NCBI GenBank assembly: GCA_016703665.1
Contig: JADJBS010000004.1
Location: forward strand, 1-64,000
Reading direction: 5' to 3'
DNA length: 64,000 nucleotides
DNA from: Candidatus Defluviibacillus avedoerensis
GTDB taxonomy: Bacteria > Pseudomonadota > Gammaproteobacteria > Burkholderiales > Burkholderiaceae_C
Positions 44,598 to 53,160 of this stretch are shown here, one piece after another. The notes beneath the pieces were generated by a model. That model was not told where the DNA came from and did no database searches. It worked only from the letters and a program-made list of their open reading frames with translations. The position numbers and the translations under genes are program-made. Positions within the stretch are counted from its first letter, which is position 1; each line of letters starts with the position of its first letter.

Positions 44598-44751
44598 CAG
44601 CACGGGGCCCAGGGCGGCGCGGCGCACGGGTGGTCGCCTTCCAGCCACACCCTGCCCTGCTTGCGGTAGGCCGTGTTGTCCTGCGCCAAGCGCTTCAGGT
44701 CTTTGACAAAGGCGTTATCTTTGGACGTGATCAGGGTGGGGCTGTGCTCAT
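44598..44751 (-). pseudogene. N-terminal stub of a SpoU/TrmH-type RNA methyltransferase
   Basis: ATG 44751 overlaps the rnhB stop (ATGA). After a one-base shift the frame reads TLITSKDNAFVKDLKRLAQD and AYRKQGRVWLEGDH. This is the start of the SpoU-family methyltransferase that I recall following rnhB in related genomes. The SAM-binding knot domain is absent: the frame ends about 45 codons in, at the terminator hairpin. A full protein would need some 250 residues. Confidence 0.65.
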
Positions 44752-45401
44752 GCGTTCTGCCGGACTCTTGTGCTGGCCAACACCTGGGTCACGGGGGCGA
44801 AAGTGCTGCGGTGCTCTGGGCACGCACCGTGCGCTTGCAAGGCGGCCAAGTGCTGGGCCGTGCCATAGCCCTTGTGGGCGTCGAAGCCATACAGTGGATA
44901 GCGCAGGTGCAGGTCGGCACACCAGCGGTCCCGGTGTACTTTGGCGAGTATTGATGCGGCCGAGATGGCGGGCACCAAGGCGTCGCCTTTGACGATGGCC
45001 TCGGCCAGCATGTCGAGCTTTGGGATGCGGTTGCCGTCAACCAGCACTTTGCTGGGCTTGAGTCTCAGGCCCGCTATCGCTCGCTGCATGGCCAGCAAGG
45101 TCGCTTGCAGTATGTTGAGGCGGTCAATCTCTTCGACACTGGCCTCGGCGATGGAGCAGCACAGGGCTTTGGCGCGGATTTCGTCGTAAAGCCGCTCTCG
45201 TTTGAGTGCGGTTAGTTTCTTGGAATCGGTCAGGCCTTTGATCGGTTGCAGTTCGTCCAGGATCACGGCTGCGGCCACCACAGGGCCGGCCAGTGGGCCG
45301 CGACCGGCCTCGTCCACACCGGCGATCAGGCCGGGCACGTCCCAGAGCAGCTTGGCCTGGCGCAGCGTCATGGAGGGGATGTTGCGTTTCTTGACTGTCA
45401 T
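44748..45401 (-). CDS. rnhB: Ribonuclease HII
   Basis: 217 residues. It nicks RNA-DNA hybrids and removes misincorporated ribonucleotides. The active-site motif is IAGVDEAGRGPLAGPVVAAA (Asp, Glu), with later AEAIVKGDALVPAISAASIL and HKGYGTAQHLAAL. ATG 45401 overlaps the lpxB stop by four bases, which decides the start over the internal ATG at 45371. It is the last intact gene of the block. Confidence 0.95.
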   Translation of the reverse strand: MTVKKRNIPSMTLRQAKLLWDVPGLIAGVDEAGRGPLAGPVVAAAVILDELQPIKGLTDSKKLTALKRERLYDEIRAKALCCSIAEASVEEIDRLNILQATLLAMQRAIAGLRLKPSKVLVDGNRIPKLDMLAEAIVKGDALVPAISAASILAKVHRDRWCADLHLRYPLYGFDAHKGYGTAQHLAALQAHGACPEHRSTFAPVTQVLASTRVRQNA

Positions 45402-46630
45402 TTCGACTGGCCTAGGGCATTGACGGTGTCTTCGATGGCCTGCACGGCAAGCTGGGCGGTGTCGCGTTGAAGCTCGTTGTGCAGACTCACAAAGCGCTGC
45501 TGCAACTCTGCAATACGCTGCGGCTGATCAAGCCAGGCGAGCACTGCGTCTGCCATGGCGCTGGGCGTGGCAGCGTCTTGCAGCAACTCAGGCACCACAA
45601 ATTTGCCGCACAGGATGTTGGGCAGGCCCACCCAGGGCTGCAGCATCTTGCGCCGCATGATTTGCCAACTGAGCCAGTGCATGTTGTAGGCGATGACCAT
45701 GGGCCGCTTGAACAGCGCTGCCTCCAGCGTGGCAGTGCCGCTGGCGATCAGCGTCACATCGCAGGCGGCCAACACGGTGTGCGACTGGCCGCTGACAATT
45801 TGCAGCGCGTCCTCCAAACCACTTTGCCGCGCGAGCTTGTCGATCTGCGGCTTCAGGGCGGGAATGGCCGGCACTACAAATTTGATAGCTGGCCTGGCTT
45901 GCTGGATCTGCCGACAGGCCTTAAAAAACCTTGAACCCAGGTAACTGATCTCTGCTTGACGACTGCCAGGCAACACAGCAACCACGGCGTCGCTCGCGGA
46001 CAAGCCCAGCGCGGCCCTGGCGGCGGCTTTGTCGGGCTGCATCGGGACGATATTGGCAACAGGGTGGCCCACGTAGGTGGCCGCAATACCATGTTGCGCC
46101 AGCAGTGCGGGTTCAAACGGAAAGACGCACAGCACATGATCAGCCGCAGCTTTGAGCTTGATGAGTTTCTTGGCGCGCCATGCCCAAAAGGAGGGGCTGA
46201 CGAAATGCACGGTGGGGATACCACCTGCCTTAAGGCGCTTTTCCAGGTCAAAGTTGAAGTCCGGCGCGTCGATGCCAATGAACACGTTGGGTTTATTGGC
46301 CAAAAGGCGGTCGCCCAGTTCTGCGCGGATCTTGAGCAGCTTGCGCAGATGGGGCAACACCTCGGCATAGCCGCGCACGGCCAGCAAGGCTTGCGGCCAC
46401 CAGGCATTGCAGCCCTGGGCCTGCATGCGCGGGCCAGCGATGCCGCTCGTTTGCAGATCGGGCCAGCGCTGCTTCATGGCCTGTAGCAGCATGGCTCCAA
46501 GCATGTCGCCAGAAGCTTCTCCGGCAACCAGGGCTGCGCGCTGCACCCCCACGCTTGCCGCTTCGCGTGCTGCGCTGCCCCCCGAGGGGGCCTTCGCGCC
46601 TTGGGACGGCCCGGCGGCGCTCACACTCAT
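45398..46630 (-). CDS. lpxB: Lipid-A-disaccharide synthase
   Basis: 410 residues. It joins UDP-2,3-diacylglucosamine and lipid X. The conserved region starts AALVAGEASGDMLGAMLLQA, with FIGIDAPDFNF, FVSPSFWAWR and VLPGSRQAEI later. The first 28 or so residues (MSVSAAGPSQGAKAPSGGSA and following) are low-complexity and are encoded by a GC-rich palindromic repeat (46556-46625), so the true start may be one of the GTG codons around 46540-46555. Two bases separate it from lpxA. Confidence 0.94.
   Translation of the reverse strand: MSVSAAGPSQGAKAPSGGSAAREAASVGVQRAALVAGEASGDMLGAMLLQAMKQRWPDLQTSGIAGPRMQAQGCNAWWPQALLAVRGYAEVLPHLRKLLKIRAELGDRLLANKPNVFIGIDAPDFNFDLEKRLKAGGIPTVHFVSPSFWAWRAKKLIKLKAAADHVLCVFPFEPALLAQHGIAATYVGHPVANIVPMQPDKAAARAALGLSASDAVVAVLPGSRQAEISYLGSRFFKACRQIQQARPAIKFVVPAIPALKPQIDKLARQSGLEDALQIVSGQSHTVLAACDVTLIASGTATLEAALFKRPMVIAYNMHWLSWQIMRRKMLQPWVGLPNILCGKFVVPELLQDAATPSAMADAVLAWLDQPQRIAELQQRFVSLHNELQRDTAQLAVQAIEDTVNALGQSK
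46556..46625. repeat. Comamonad-type GC-rich palindromic (REP-like) repeat overlapping the lpxB 5' end
   Basis: Contains the palindrome CCCCCGAGGGGG followed by CCTTCGCGCCTTGGG and CGGCCCGGCGGCGCT. Elements of this make-up are, to my knowledge, scattered between genes in Comamonadaceae. A related copy is at 55935-56025 in the opposite orientation. Confidence 0.6.
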
Positions 46631-46632
46631 CC

Positions 46633-47427
46633 CTACCTAACAATCCCGCGCTGCGGCGTGGTTTGATCCAGAAAGCCCAGCATCATTTGCACGTCAGGCG
46701 CGGCGTCGGGTGTTTTGTCCATCAAGCTAGCGATCTGTGCTTTCGCTTGATCGAGCGTCAAATCGTCACGGTACAGCGCTTTGTGCATGGCTTTCACAGC
46801 GCTGATGCGCTCTGGGTTGAAGCCTCGGCGGCGCAGGCCTTCGAAGTTCATGGAACGGGCTGCCGCGGGCTGGCCCTGGCACATCACAAAGGGGGGCAGA
46901 TCTGCAAACAGCAGCGAGCACATGGCCGTCATGCTATGGGCGCCGATGCGCACAAACTGGTGCACCACGGTGAAGCCGCCAAAGATGACCCAGTCATCCA
47001 CCAGCACATGACCAGCCAGTTGGCTGTTGTTGGCAAAGATGCACTGGTTACCGACGCGGCAATCGTGCGCCAGATGGACATAGGCCATGATCCAGTTATC
47101 GTTGCCAATGCTGGTGATGCCACCGCCACCGGGGCTGCCAATGTTGAAGGTGCAAAATTCGCGGATGGTGTTGCGGTGGCCAATCTGCAATTCGCACGGC
47201 TCGCCAGCGTACTTTTTGTCCTGGGGAACGGCGCCCAAGGAATTGAACTGGAAGATACGATTGTCTTCGCCGATAGTCGTGCAACCTTCAATCACGCAGT
47301 GCGCAGCGATGGTTGTTCCCTTGCCCACTTTAACGTTGGGGCCGATAACGGTGTAGGGACCAACGCTGACGCTACTGTCAAGTTCAGCCCTGGGATCCAC
47401 CAGCGCGGTGGGATGAATCAGGCTCAT
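46633..47427 (-). CDS. lpxA: UDP-N-acetylglucosamine acyltransferase
   Basis: 264 residues with a left-handed beta-helix of hexapeptide repeats (VGPYTVIGPNVKVGKGTTIA and later). The catalytic His is in MAYVHLAHDCRVGNQ. It transfers 3-hydroxyacyl from ACP in the first step of lipid A synthesis. It lies 12 bases after fabZ. Confidence 0.96.
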   Translation of the reverse strand: MSLIHPTALVDPRAELDSSVSVGPYTVIGPNVKVGKGTTIAAHCVIEGCTTIGEDNRIFQFNSLGAVPQDKKYAGEPCELQIGHRNTIREFCTFNIGSPGGGGITSIGNDNWIMAYVHLAHDCRVGNQCIFANNSQLAGHVLVDDWVIFGGFTVVHQFVRIGAHSMTAMCSLLFADLPPFVMCQGQPAAARSMNFEGLRRRGFNPERISAVKAMHKALYRDDLTLDQAKAQIASLMDKTPDAAPDVQMMLGFLDQTTPQRGIVR

Positions 47428-47439
47428 GCTTGGCTCACC

Positions 47440-47880
47440 TCACGCGATTTTGCGCATGGTGCACATGAGTTCGGCTTCGGTCGCGACCTCTTCGCCCACC
47501 AGCGAACGCGCTTTGAACTTGAATATGCCTGCTTTTTGCCGGTCAAGTTCGACCTCTAAACGCAACTGGTCACCGGGCTCCACGGGGCGCTTAAAGCGTG
47601 CACCATCAATGCCCGCAAAGTAGTAAACAGTTTTGTCATCCAAGACTGTCCCCATCATGTCGATTGCCAAAATCGCAGCGGCTTGTGCCAGGGCTTCCAG
47701 TTGCAGCACGCCTGGCATGACGGGACGGTGCGGAAAGTGGCCTTGAAAATGCGGCTCGTTAATGCTGACGTTCTTGAGGGCGACGATGCGCTTGCCTTTT
47801 TCGATCTCGAGCACACGGTCCACCAACAAAATGGGGTAACGGTGCGGCAGGCTTTTGAGAATTTGGTGAATGTCCATCAT
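47440..47880 (-). CDS. fabZ: 3-hydroxyacyl-ACP dehydratase
   Basis: 146 residues, hotdog fold. The catalytic His is in NEPHFQGHFPHRPVMPGVLQ and the Glu is in VLQLEALAQAA. It dehydrates 3-hydroxyacyl-ACP in fatty acid elongation, competing with LpxA and LpxD for substrate. Its start overlaps the lpxD stop by four bases. Confidence 0.96.
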   Translation of the reverse strand: MMDIHQILKSLPHRYPILLVDRVLEIEKGKRIVALKNVSINEPHFQGHFPHRPVMPGVLQLEALAQAAAILAIDMMGTVLDDKTVYYFAGIDGARFKRPVEPGDQLRLEVELDRQKAGIFKFKARSLVGEEVATEAELMCTMRKIA

Positions 47881-48878
47881 GTTGGAGTGTTCTCGTTGGA
47901 TTGCAGCGCGGTCACGTTGGCCTCCAGGGCTTTGATGCGTTCGCGCAATTGATAAAGATGCTTGAGGGTCACAGCGTTCTTCTCCCAGGACGCATTGTCG
48001 TCGGTGGGGAAAATTCCGGTGTACAGACCCGGTTTGTTGATAGAGCGCGTCACGGTGGTAGACGCGGACACGTTAACGCCGTCGGCCAAGGTCAAATGCC
48101 CAAGCACGACAGCTCCACCGCCTACCGTGCAATTGGCGCCAATATGGGCACTGCCGGCCACACCCGCACAACCCGCCATGGCGGTGTGACGGCCAACAAA
48201 TACGTTGTGCCCGATCTGGACCAGATTGTCGAGCTTGACGCCATCTTCCAGCACCGTGTCGCCCAAGGCACCACGGTCCACACAGGAATTGGCACCAATT
48301 TCCACATCGTTGCCAATGCGCACGGCGCCCAGTTGCTCAATCTTCTCCCATAGCCCCTGGTGCGGTGCAAAACCAAAGCCATCCGCCCCAATCACCACAC
48401 CGGGATGCAGCAGACAGCGGTCTCCAATGACGCAGTCTTCGTTAACCACCACCCCTGACTTGAGCACGGTGTCTGCACCGATGCAGGCACCACGCTCCAC
48501 CACACACAGCGGGCCAATGGTGGCACTTGGGTGAATATGAGCGTCAGGATCGACAACCGCACTGGGGTGAACGCCAGCCAGGCGTGCAGGCGAATGTGAT
48601 TTCTTCCAGAGTTGGGTCAGCCGCGCGAAGTAATGGTAGGGATCAGGCGTGACGATGCAGGCACCCCGTGCATGGGCGGCCTCGGCAAAGACTGGTGTCA
48701 CGATCACGCAGGTAGCGCCTGTGCTAGCCAGTTGCTGCTGGTACTTGGGGTGGCTCAGAAACGCCAAAGCCCCGGTGCCAGCCGTTGCCAGCGGCGCCAG
48801 GGCTTCGATTTGAAGATTGACATCCCCGTGCAGTTCACCGCCCAGGGATTCAACAATGTGGCCAAGACTGAGGGCCAC
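47877..48878 (-). CDS. lpxD: UDP-3-O-acyl-glucosamine N-acyltransferase
   Basis: 333 residues. The N-terminal uridine-binding domain (about 1-100, LAFLSHPKYQQQL) precedes the hexapeptide-repeat beta-helix. The catalytic His is in NLVQIGHNVFVGRHTAMAG. A C-terminal helical extension (LKHLYQLRERIKALEANVTA) is typical. It lies four bases after skp. Confidence 0.96.
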   Translation of the reverse strand: MALSLGHIVESLGGELHGDVNLQIEALAPLATAGTGALAFLSHPKYQQQLASTGATCVIVTPVFAEAAHARGACIVTPDPYHYFARLTQLWKKSHSPARLAGVHPSAVVDPDAHIHPSATIGPLCVVERGACIGADTVLKSGVVVNEDCVIGDRCLLHPGVVIGADGFGFAPHQGLWEKIEQLGAVRIGNDVEIGANSCVDRGALGDTVLEDGVKLDNLVQIGHNVFVGRHTAMAGCAGVAGSAHIGANCTVGGGAVVLGHLTLADGVNVSASTTVTRSINKPGLYTGIFPTDDNASWEKNAVTLKHLYQLRERIKALEANVTALQSNENTPT

Positions 48879-48882
48879 CGCC

Positions 48883-49407
48883 TTATTTAAGGGCGTTGAG
48901 GGCTTTGATCACCTTGTCAGTGATGTCCAGCTTGGGATTGATGTATACGGCCTCTTGGAGAACAACGTCGTATTTTTCGGTTTCAGCGACTTGCTTGACG
49001 ACCTTGTTAGCGCGCTCCAGCACTTGCTGCAACTCTTCGTTCTTGCGGGCGTTCAGATCCTCCTGGAATTCACGACGCTTGCGCTGGAATTCGCGGTCCT
49101 GATCAACCAGAGTCTTCTGGCGCGCGTTGCGCTGGGCTTCTGCCAGAGTGGGTGCTTCGCGCTCAAGCTTGTCAGAGGCGTTCTTCAGTGTATTACCCAT
49201 GTCCACCAACTCTTTTTCACGCTTGGCGAATTCCTGCTCCAATTTGACCTGAGCAGCCTTGGCAGTATTGGCCTCACGAAAAATGCGATCCGTGTTGACA
49301 TAACCGATTCTGGATTCTTCCGCCTGTGCATAGGACGGTGTACCTGCAAGCAATGCAGCAACGCCCACCAAGGCCAACAGGGAACGGGGAAGAGAGGAAA
49401 TATTCAT
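48883..49407 (-). CDS. skp: Skp/OmpH periplasmic chaperone
   Basis: 174 residues. The signal peptide ends GTPSYAQAEE, followed by the short beta strand RIGYVNTDRIFREA and long coiled-coil arms rich in Lys, Glu and Gln. It holds unfolded outer-membrane proteins on their way to BamA, which is encoded directly upstream. Its ATG shares one base with the bamA stop codon. Confidence 0.9.
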   Translation of the reverse strand: MNISSLPRSLLALVGVAALLAGTPSYAQAEESRIGYVNTDRIFREANTAKAAQVKLEQEFAKREKELVDMGNTLKNASDKLEREAPTLAEAQRNARQKTLVDQDREFQRKRREFQEDLNARKNEELQQVLERANKVVKQVAETEKYDVVLQEAVYINPKLDITDKVIKALNALK

Positions 49408-51704
49408 TAGAAAGCCGTACCAATCTGGAATTGAAGTTTCTGGATTCTATCGCCTGGCTGCTTGCGCAGAGGCTGCGCATAAGCGAGACGCAAAGGACCG
49501 ACAGGCGAAATCCAGCTCAAGCCAATGCCTGCGGAAGATCGCAAGTCTTTGAACTGGACTTTTTCAGTTTCACCAAACACGCTACCCAGGTCAAAGAAAC
49601 CGTAGGCACGGAGTGTTTTGTCGTTCCCCGTTCCGGGGAAAGGGCCAATCACTTCCACATTGAAGGTGAGCTTTTTGGGGCCACCAATCAGGGCACCTGT
49701 CACATCACGTGGTCCAAGCGTACTTTGCTCGAATCCACGGACCGATCCCAGGCCACCCGAGTAGAAGTTCTTGAACACTGGGAAGGGCCGTCCTCCCAGG
49801 CCTTTGCCATGGCCCAACTCGGCATTGAAAGCGGTTGTCCAGAGTTTGCTGATCGGTATGTACTGCTGGAACTGGTAGTTAGATCGCAAATAGTGTGCAT
49901 CCCCCGCCAAACTGGCTTCAGTATTGAAGCGTTGGTATTGTCCACGGCTAGGGGCCAGGGCGCTGTCCCGATCGTCTCTTGCCCACCCAACCGTCAAAGG
50001 CAAGGCCGTACTGGTATACCCAAACCGGGTGGCATAGGCCAAATAGGCTGCTGGAATATTGGTGCCTGGCTTGATCTGTGTCTGCTCAATGCCTACGCCG
50101 AAAAATACCCGGTCAATTTCAGTGAAGGGCACGCCAAAGCGAACACTCGATCCAGCGGTAACCAGTTGGTAATTGCCACCCAAGTCGTTGTAAGGTCGTG
50201 AAGCACGGTAGTACGCATCGAGCGTGCGTGAAACACCTTCTTGGGTGAAGTAAGGGTCTGTTGTACTGATGACAAGCACCCGGTTGTAACGACTGGTATT
50301 GACATCAATGCCCAGGTAGTTCCCTGAGCCAAAGGCGTTTTCCTGTTTGATACCAAATGAGAGCGAAAGTTTTTCATAGGTTGAAAAACCAGCACCAACC
50401 TGGACACTTCCAGTCGGTTTTTCACTGACGGATACGTTGACGTCAACTTGGTCGGGTGCGTTGGGCACCTCATCCGTCTCAATATTCACATCCTTGAAAA
50501 AGCCCAGGCGGTCTACGCGATCACGGGACAGCTTGATCTTGTCACCGTCGTACCAGGATGCCTCCAGTTGCCGGAATTCACGGCGGATGACTTCGTCACG
50601 CGTACGGGCATTCCCATTGATATTGATCTTGCGAACATAGGCCCGGCGTGAAGGATCACTCTGAATAACCATGCTGACAAGCTTTTTTTCGCGGTCAATT
50701 TCGGGGCGAACTTCGACGCGGGCAAAGGCAAACCCAAACTTGCCGAAATAGTCGCTGAAGGCCTTCGTCGTCTGTGTGACTTCGTCAGCTTTGTAGGCCT
50801 GGCCCACGTCAATCTTGATCAGACTTTTGAACTCATCCTCTTTACCCAGATAGTTACCGGCCAGCTTGACGTTGGATACCGCAAACCGGTCGCCCTCAGT
50901 GATATTCACTGTGATGCTGATGTCTTCCTTGTTGGGGGAAATGGCAACCTGGGTAGAGTCGATCTTGAAGTCAATATACCCACGGTCAAGATAGTAGGAT
51001 CGGATGGATTCCAGATCAGCATTGAGCTTGGGACGCGAGTAACGGTCGGCTTTGGTATACCAGTTGAACCAGCCACCTGTGCTGAGCTCCATCTGGTCAC
51101 GCAAGGTCGACTCCTTGATCGCATTAGCACCAACTATGTTGATATCCTTGATGCGAGCAGGCTGCCCTTCGGTTACGCTGAAGGTCAGGCTGACCCGGTT
51201 GCGTTCTGCCGGCGTCACCGTAGTAAGCACCTCGGCTGCATACATGCTGCGGTTAATGTACTGGCGTTTCAGCTCTTGTTCTGCGCGGTCAGCCAACGCC
51301 TTGTCGAACGGGCGACCATCCGTGAGTCCCACTTCGCGCAAGGCTTTCTTCAACACATCCTTGTCAAACTCTTTGGTACCAATAAAGTCAAGTTCGGCAA
51401 TGGTGGGGCGTTCTTCCACCACCACCACCAGCACATCGCCATTGACTTCGAGTCGCACATCCTTGAACAGGCCTAAAGCAAACAATGACCTGATGGACGC
51501 AGCCCCTGTTTCGTCGTTATAGGTCTCACCCACACGCACCGGGATCGACGCAAAAACGGTTCCAGGCTCTACACGTTGAAGGCCTTCGACCCGGATATCG
51601 CGGACAGTGAACGGGTCAACCGCCCAGACCGAACTGGCCGTGAACGCCGTCGCGAGCAAGGCCATTAGCGTTGAAACGCGGACGCGTTGTGTGGTGTTCA
51701 TCAT
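49407..51704 (-). CDS. bamA: Outer-membrane protein assembly factor BamA
   Basis: About 765 residues from ATG 51704; a longer frame from 51749 overlaps rseP and adds residues before the signal peptide, which is MNTTQRVRVSTLMALLATAF and ends ASSVWAVD. Five POTRA domains follow (FTVRDIRVEGLQRVEPGTVF is the first), then the 16-strand barrel with VRGFEQSTLGPRD and a C-terminal Phe (IQTLQ-type end QKLQFQIGTAF). It inserts outer-membrane proteins. Confidence 0.96.
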   Translation of the reverse strand: MMNTTQRVRVSTLMALLATAFTASSVWAVDPFTVRDIRVEGLQRVEPGTVFASIPVRVGETYNDETGAASIRSLFALGLFKDVRLEVNGDVLVVVVEERPTIAELDFIGTKEFDKDVLKKALREVGLTDGRPFDKALADRAEQELKRQYINRSMYAAEVLTTVTPAERNRVSLTFSVTEGQPARIKDINIVGANAIKESTLRDQMELSTGGWFNWYTKADRYSRPKLNADLESIRSYYLDRGYIDFKIDSTQVAISPNKEDISITVNITEGDRFAVSNVKLAGNYLGKEDEFKSLIKIDVGQAYKADEVTQTTKAFSDYFGKFGFAFARVEVRPEIDREKKLVSMVIQSDPSRRAYVRKININGNARTRDEVIRREFRQLEASWYDGDKIKLSRDRVDRLGFFKDVNIETDEVPNAPDQVDVNVSVSEKPTGSVQVGAGFSTYEKLSLSFGIKQENAFGSGNYLGIDVNTSRYNRVLVISTTDPYFTQEGVSRTLDAYYRASRPYNDLGGNYQLVTAGSSVRFGVPFTEIDRVFFGVGIEQTQIKPGTNIPAAYLAYATRFGYTSTALPLTVGWARDDRDSALAPSRGQYQRFNTEASLAGDAHYLRSNYQFQQYIPISKLWTTAFNAELGHGKGLGGRPFPVFKNFYSGGLGSVRGFEQSTLGPRDVTGALIGGPKKLTFNVEVIGPFPGTGNDKTLRAYGFFDLGSVFGETEKVQFKDLRSSAGIGLSWISPVGPLRLAYAQPLRKQPGDRIQKLQFQIGTAF

Positions 51705-51741
51705 GAGTATCTGTGTGGTCAGCACCTGCTGCTGTCGAAAA

Positions 51742-53151
51742 TTAGCCAAAAAGTCGGTTCATATCATTGAACATGGCAATGCCCATCATAAGCAGCAGCA
51801 CCGCAACGCCCGTGCGTTGAAAGCGGTCCATCCAGCGCTCGGATACGCTTTTACCAGTCAATGCCTCCCAAAGATAATACATCAGGTGCCCACCATCGAG
51901 GACGGGCAACGGAAGCAGGTTTAAAACCCCCAAGCTGACGCTGATCAGGGCCAGAAAAATCAGGTAGCTGCTCAGCCCTATGCTTGCTGACTTGCCTGCA
52001 TAGTCGGCAATGGTGAGAGGTCCGCTTAAGTTCTTGAGTGAGGCCTCGCCAATGATCATCTTGCCCATCATCCGCAGAGTGAGCGTGGATACCTCCCAGG
52101 TCCGCACAGCGGCCAGCCAAAGTCCGTCAAGGAGCCCGTATTGCACCGTCAACATGGCGGGCATGTCGCCGACATAGGCGTCTATGCGACCTACTTTCTG
52201 GTCCGCAATCGTTTTCAGGTCTGGGGTCACGAACTGCTCAAAAGCTTGAGTGCCCACGCCACGTTGGATGCGCCAGATTTGAGTAATGCCCTTCTGGCCA
52301 TCGTTTGAGGCACGAATCAATTCGCGTAATTGCTGCCCATCTACGACCGCATGAGGCCCAATGGCGAGTACCAGATCTCCTGCAAGCAGCCCGGAACGCT
52401 CTGCTGCGCCACCCGTCATCACTTCACCAATCACAGGCCGTGTGTAGGGGCTCAAAATACCAATCTTGCGCATGAGGGTGGCATCCGCTTCTTTGGACTC
52501 GATTCGGTCGAGTTCAAGACGGATCTCACGCTGATGACGACGATCAGCCTTAGAATCTGCCCCAGCAGGTGCCCGTGCGGATACTTGCAAGCGAAGATTT
52601 TTGCCGTCCAAGGCACCCTGCGTCAACTGCCAACGCAGGTTCTCAAAGGACCGAATTGGTTCGAATTCTTCCCCATCAAAAGCCGAAGCAAATACTTCCT
52701 CGCCGCCACGAAGGCCAGCTGCCTCAGCAATGGACTGCGCGACGGGACTTGCCAAAATAGCGCGGGGCTCCTGAACCCCCATCCAGTTAACTGTGGCATA
52801 CAGCAATAGAGCAAGCAACAAATTGGCGACTGGGCCAGCGGCCACGATGGCTGCGCGATAAAGCAGGGGCTGTGTGTTGAAAGCGAGGTGCCGCTCCGAT
52901 GCTTCAACAGGTGCTTCCCGTTCGTCAAGCATCTTGACATAACCACCCAATGGAAACGCACTCAAGACAAATTCTGTGGATTGACCCCGCTGTTGTTTCT
53001 GGGGCTGCCATCGTAAAAGCACCTTGCCAAATCCGAGGGAAAACCGCAGCACTTTCACACCACAGGCCACGGCAACACGGTAATGACCGTATTCATGAAC
53101 GGCAATGAGCAGTGCAAGCGCGACAACAAAGGCTACCAGTGTCAACATCAA
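51742..53151 (-). CDS. rseP: RseP-type site-2 zinc metalloprotease
   Basis: 469 residues. The zinc-binding HEYGH lies in the first helix, with the third ligand in LLPLPVLDGGHLMYYL, and PDZ regions between (AERSGLLAGDLVLAIG). It cleaves the anti-sigma-E factor inside the membrane. It starts MMLTLVAFVVALALLIAVHE, nine bases after dxr. Confidence 0.95.
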   Translation of the reverse strand: MMLTLVAFVVALALLIAVHEYGHYRVAVACGVKVLRFSLGFGKVLLRWQPQKQQRGQSTEFVLSAFPLGGYVKMLDEREAPVEASERHLAFNTQPLLYRAAIVAAGPVANLLLALLLYATVNWMGVQEPRAILASPVAQSIAEAAGLRGGEEVFASAFDGEEFEPIRSFENLRWQLTQGALDGKNLRLQVSARAPAGADSKADRRHQREIRLELDRIESKEADATLMRKIGILSPYTRPVIGEVMTGGAAERSGLLAGDLVLAIGPHAVVDGQQLRELIRASNDGQKGITQIWRIQRGVGTQAFEQFVTPDLKTIADQKVGRIDAYVGDMPAMLTVQYGLLDGLWLAAVRTWEVSTLTLRMMGKMIIGEASLKNLSGPLTIADYAGKSASIGLSSYLIFLALISVSLGVLNLLPLPVLDGGHLMYYLWEALTGKSVSERWMDRFQRTGVAVLLLMMGIAMFNDMNRLFG

Positions 53152-53160
53152 TGAAATCCT

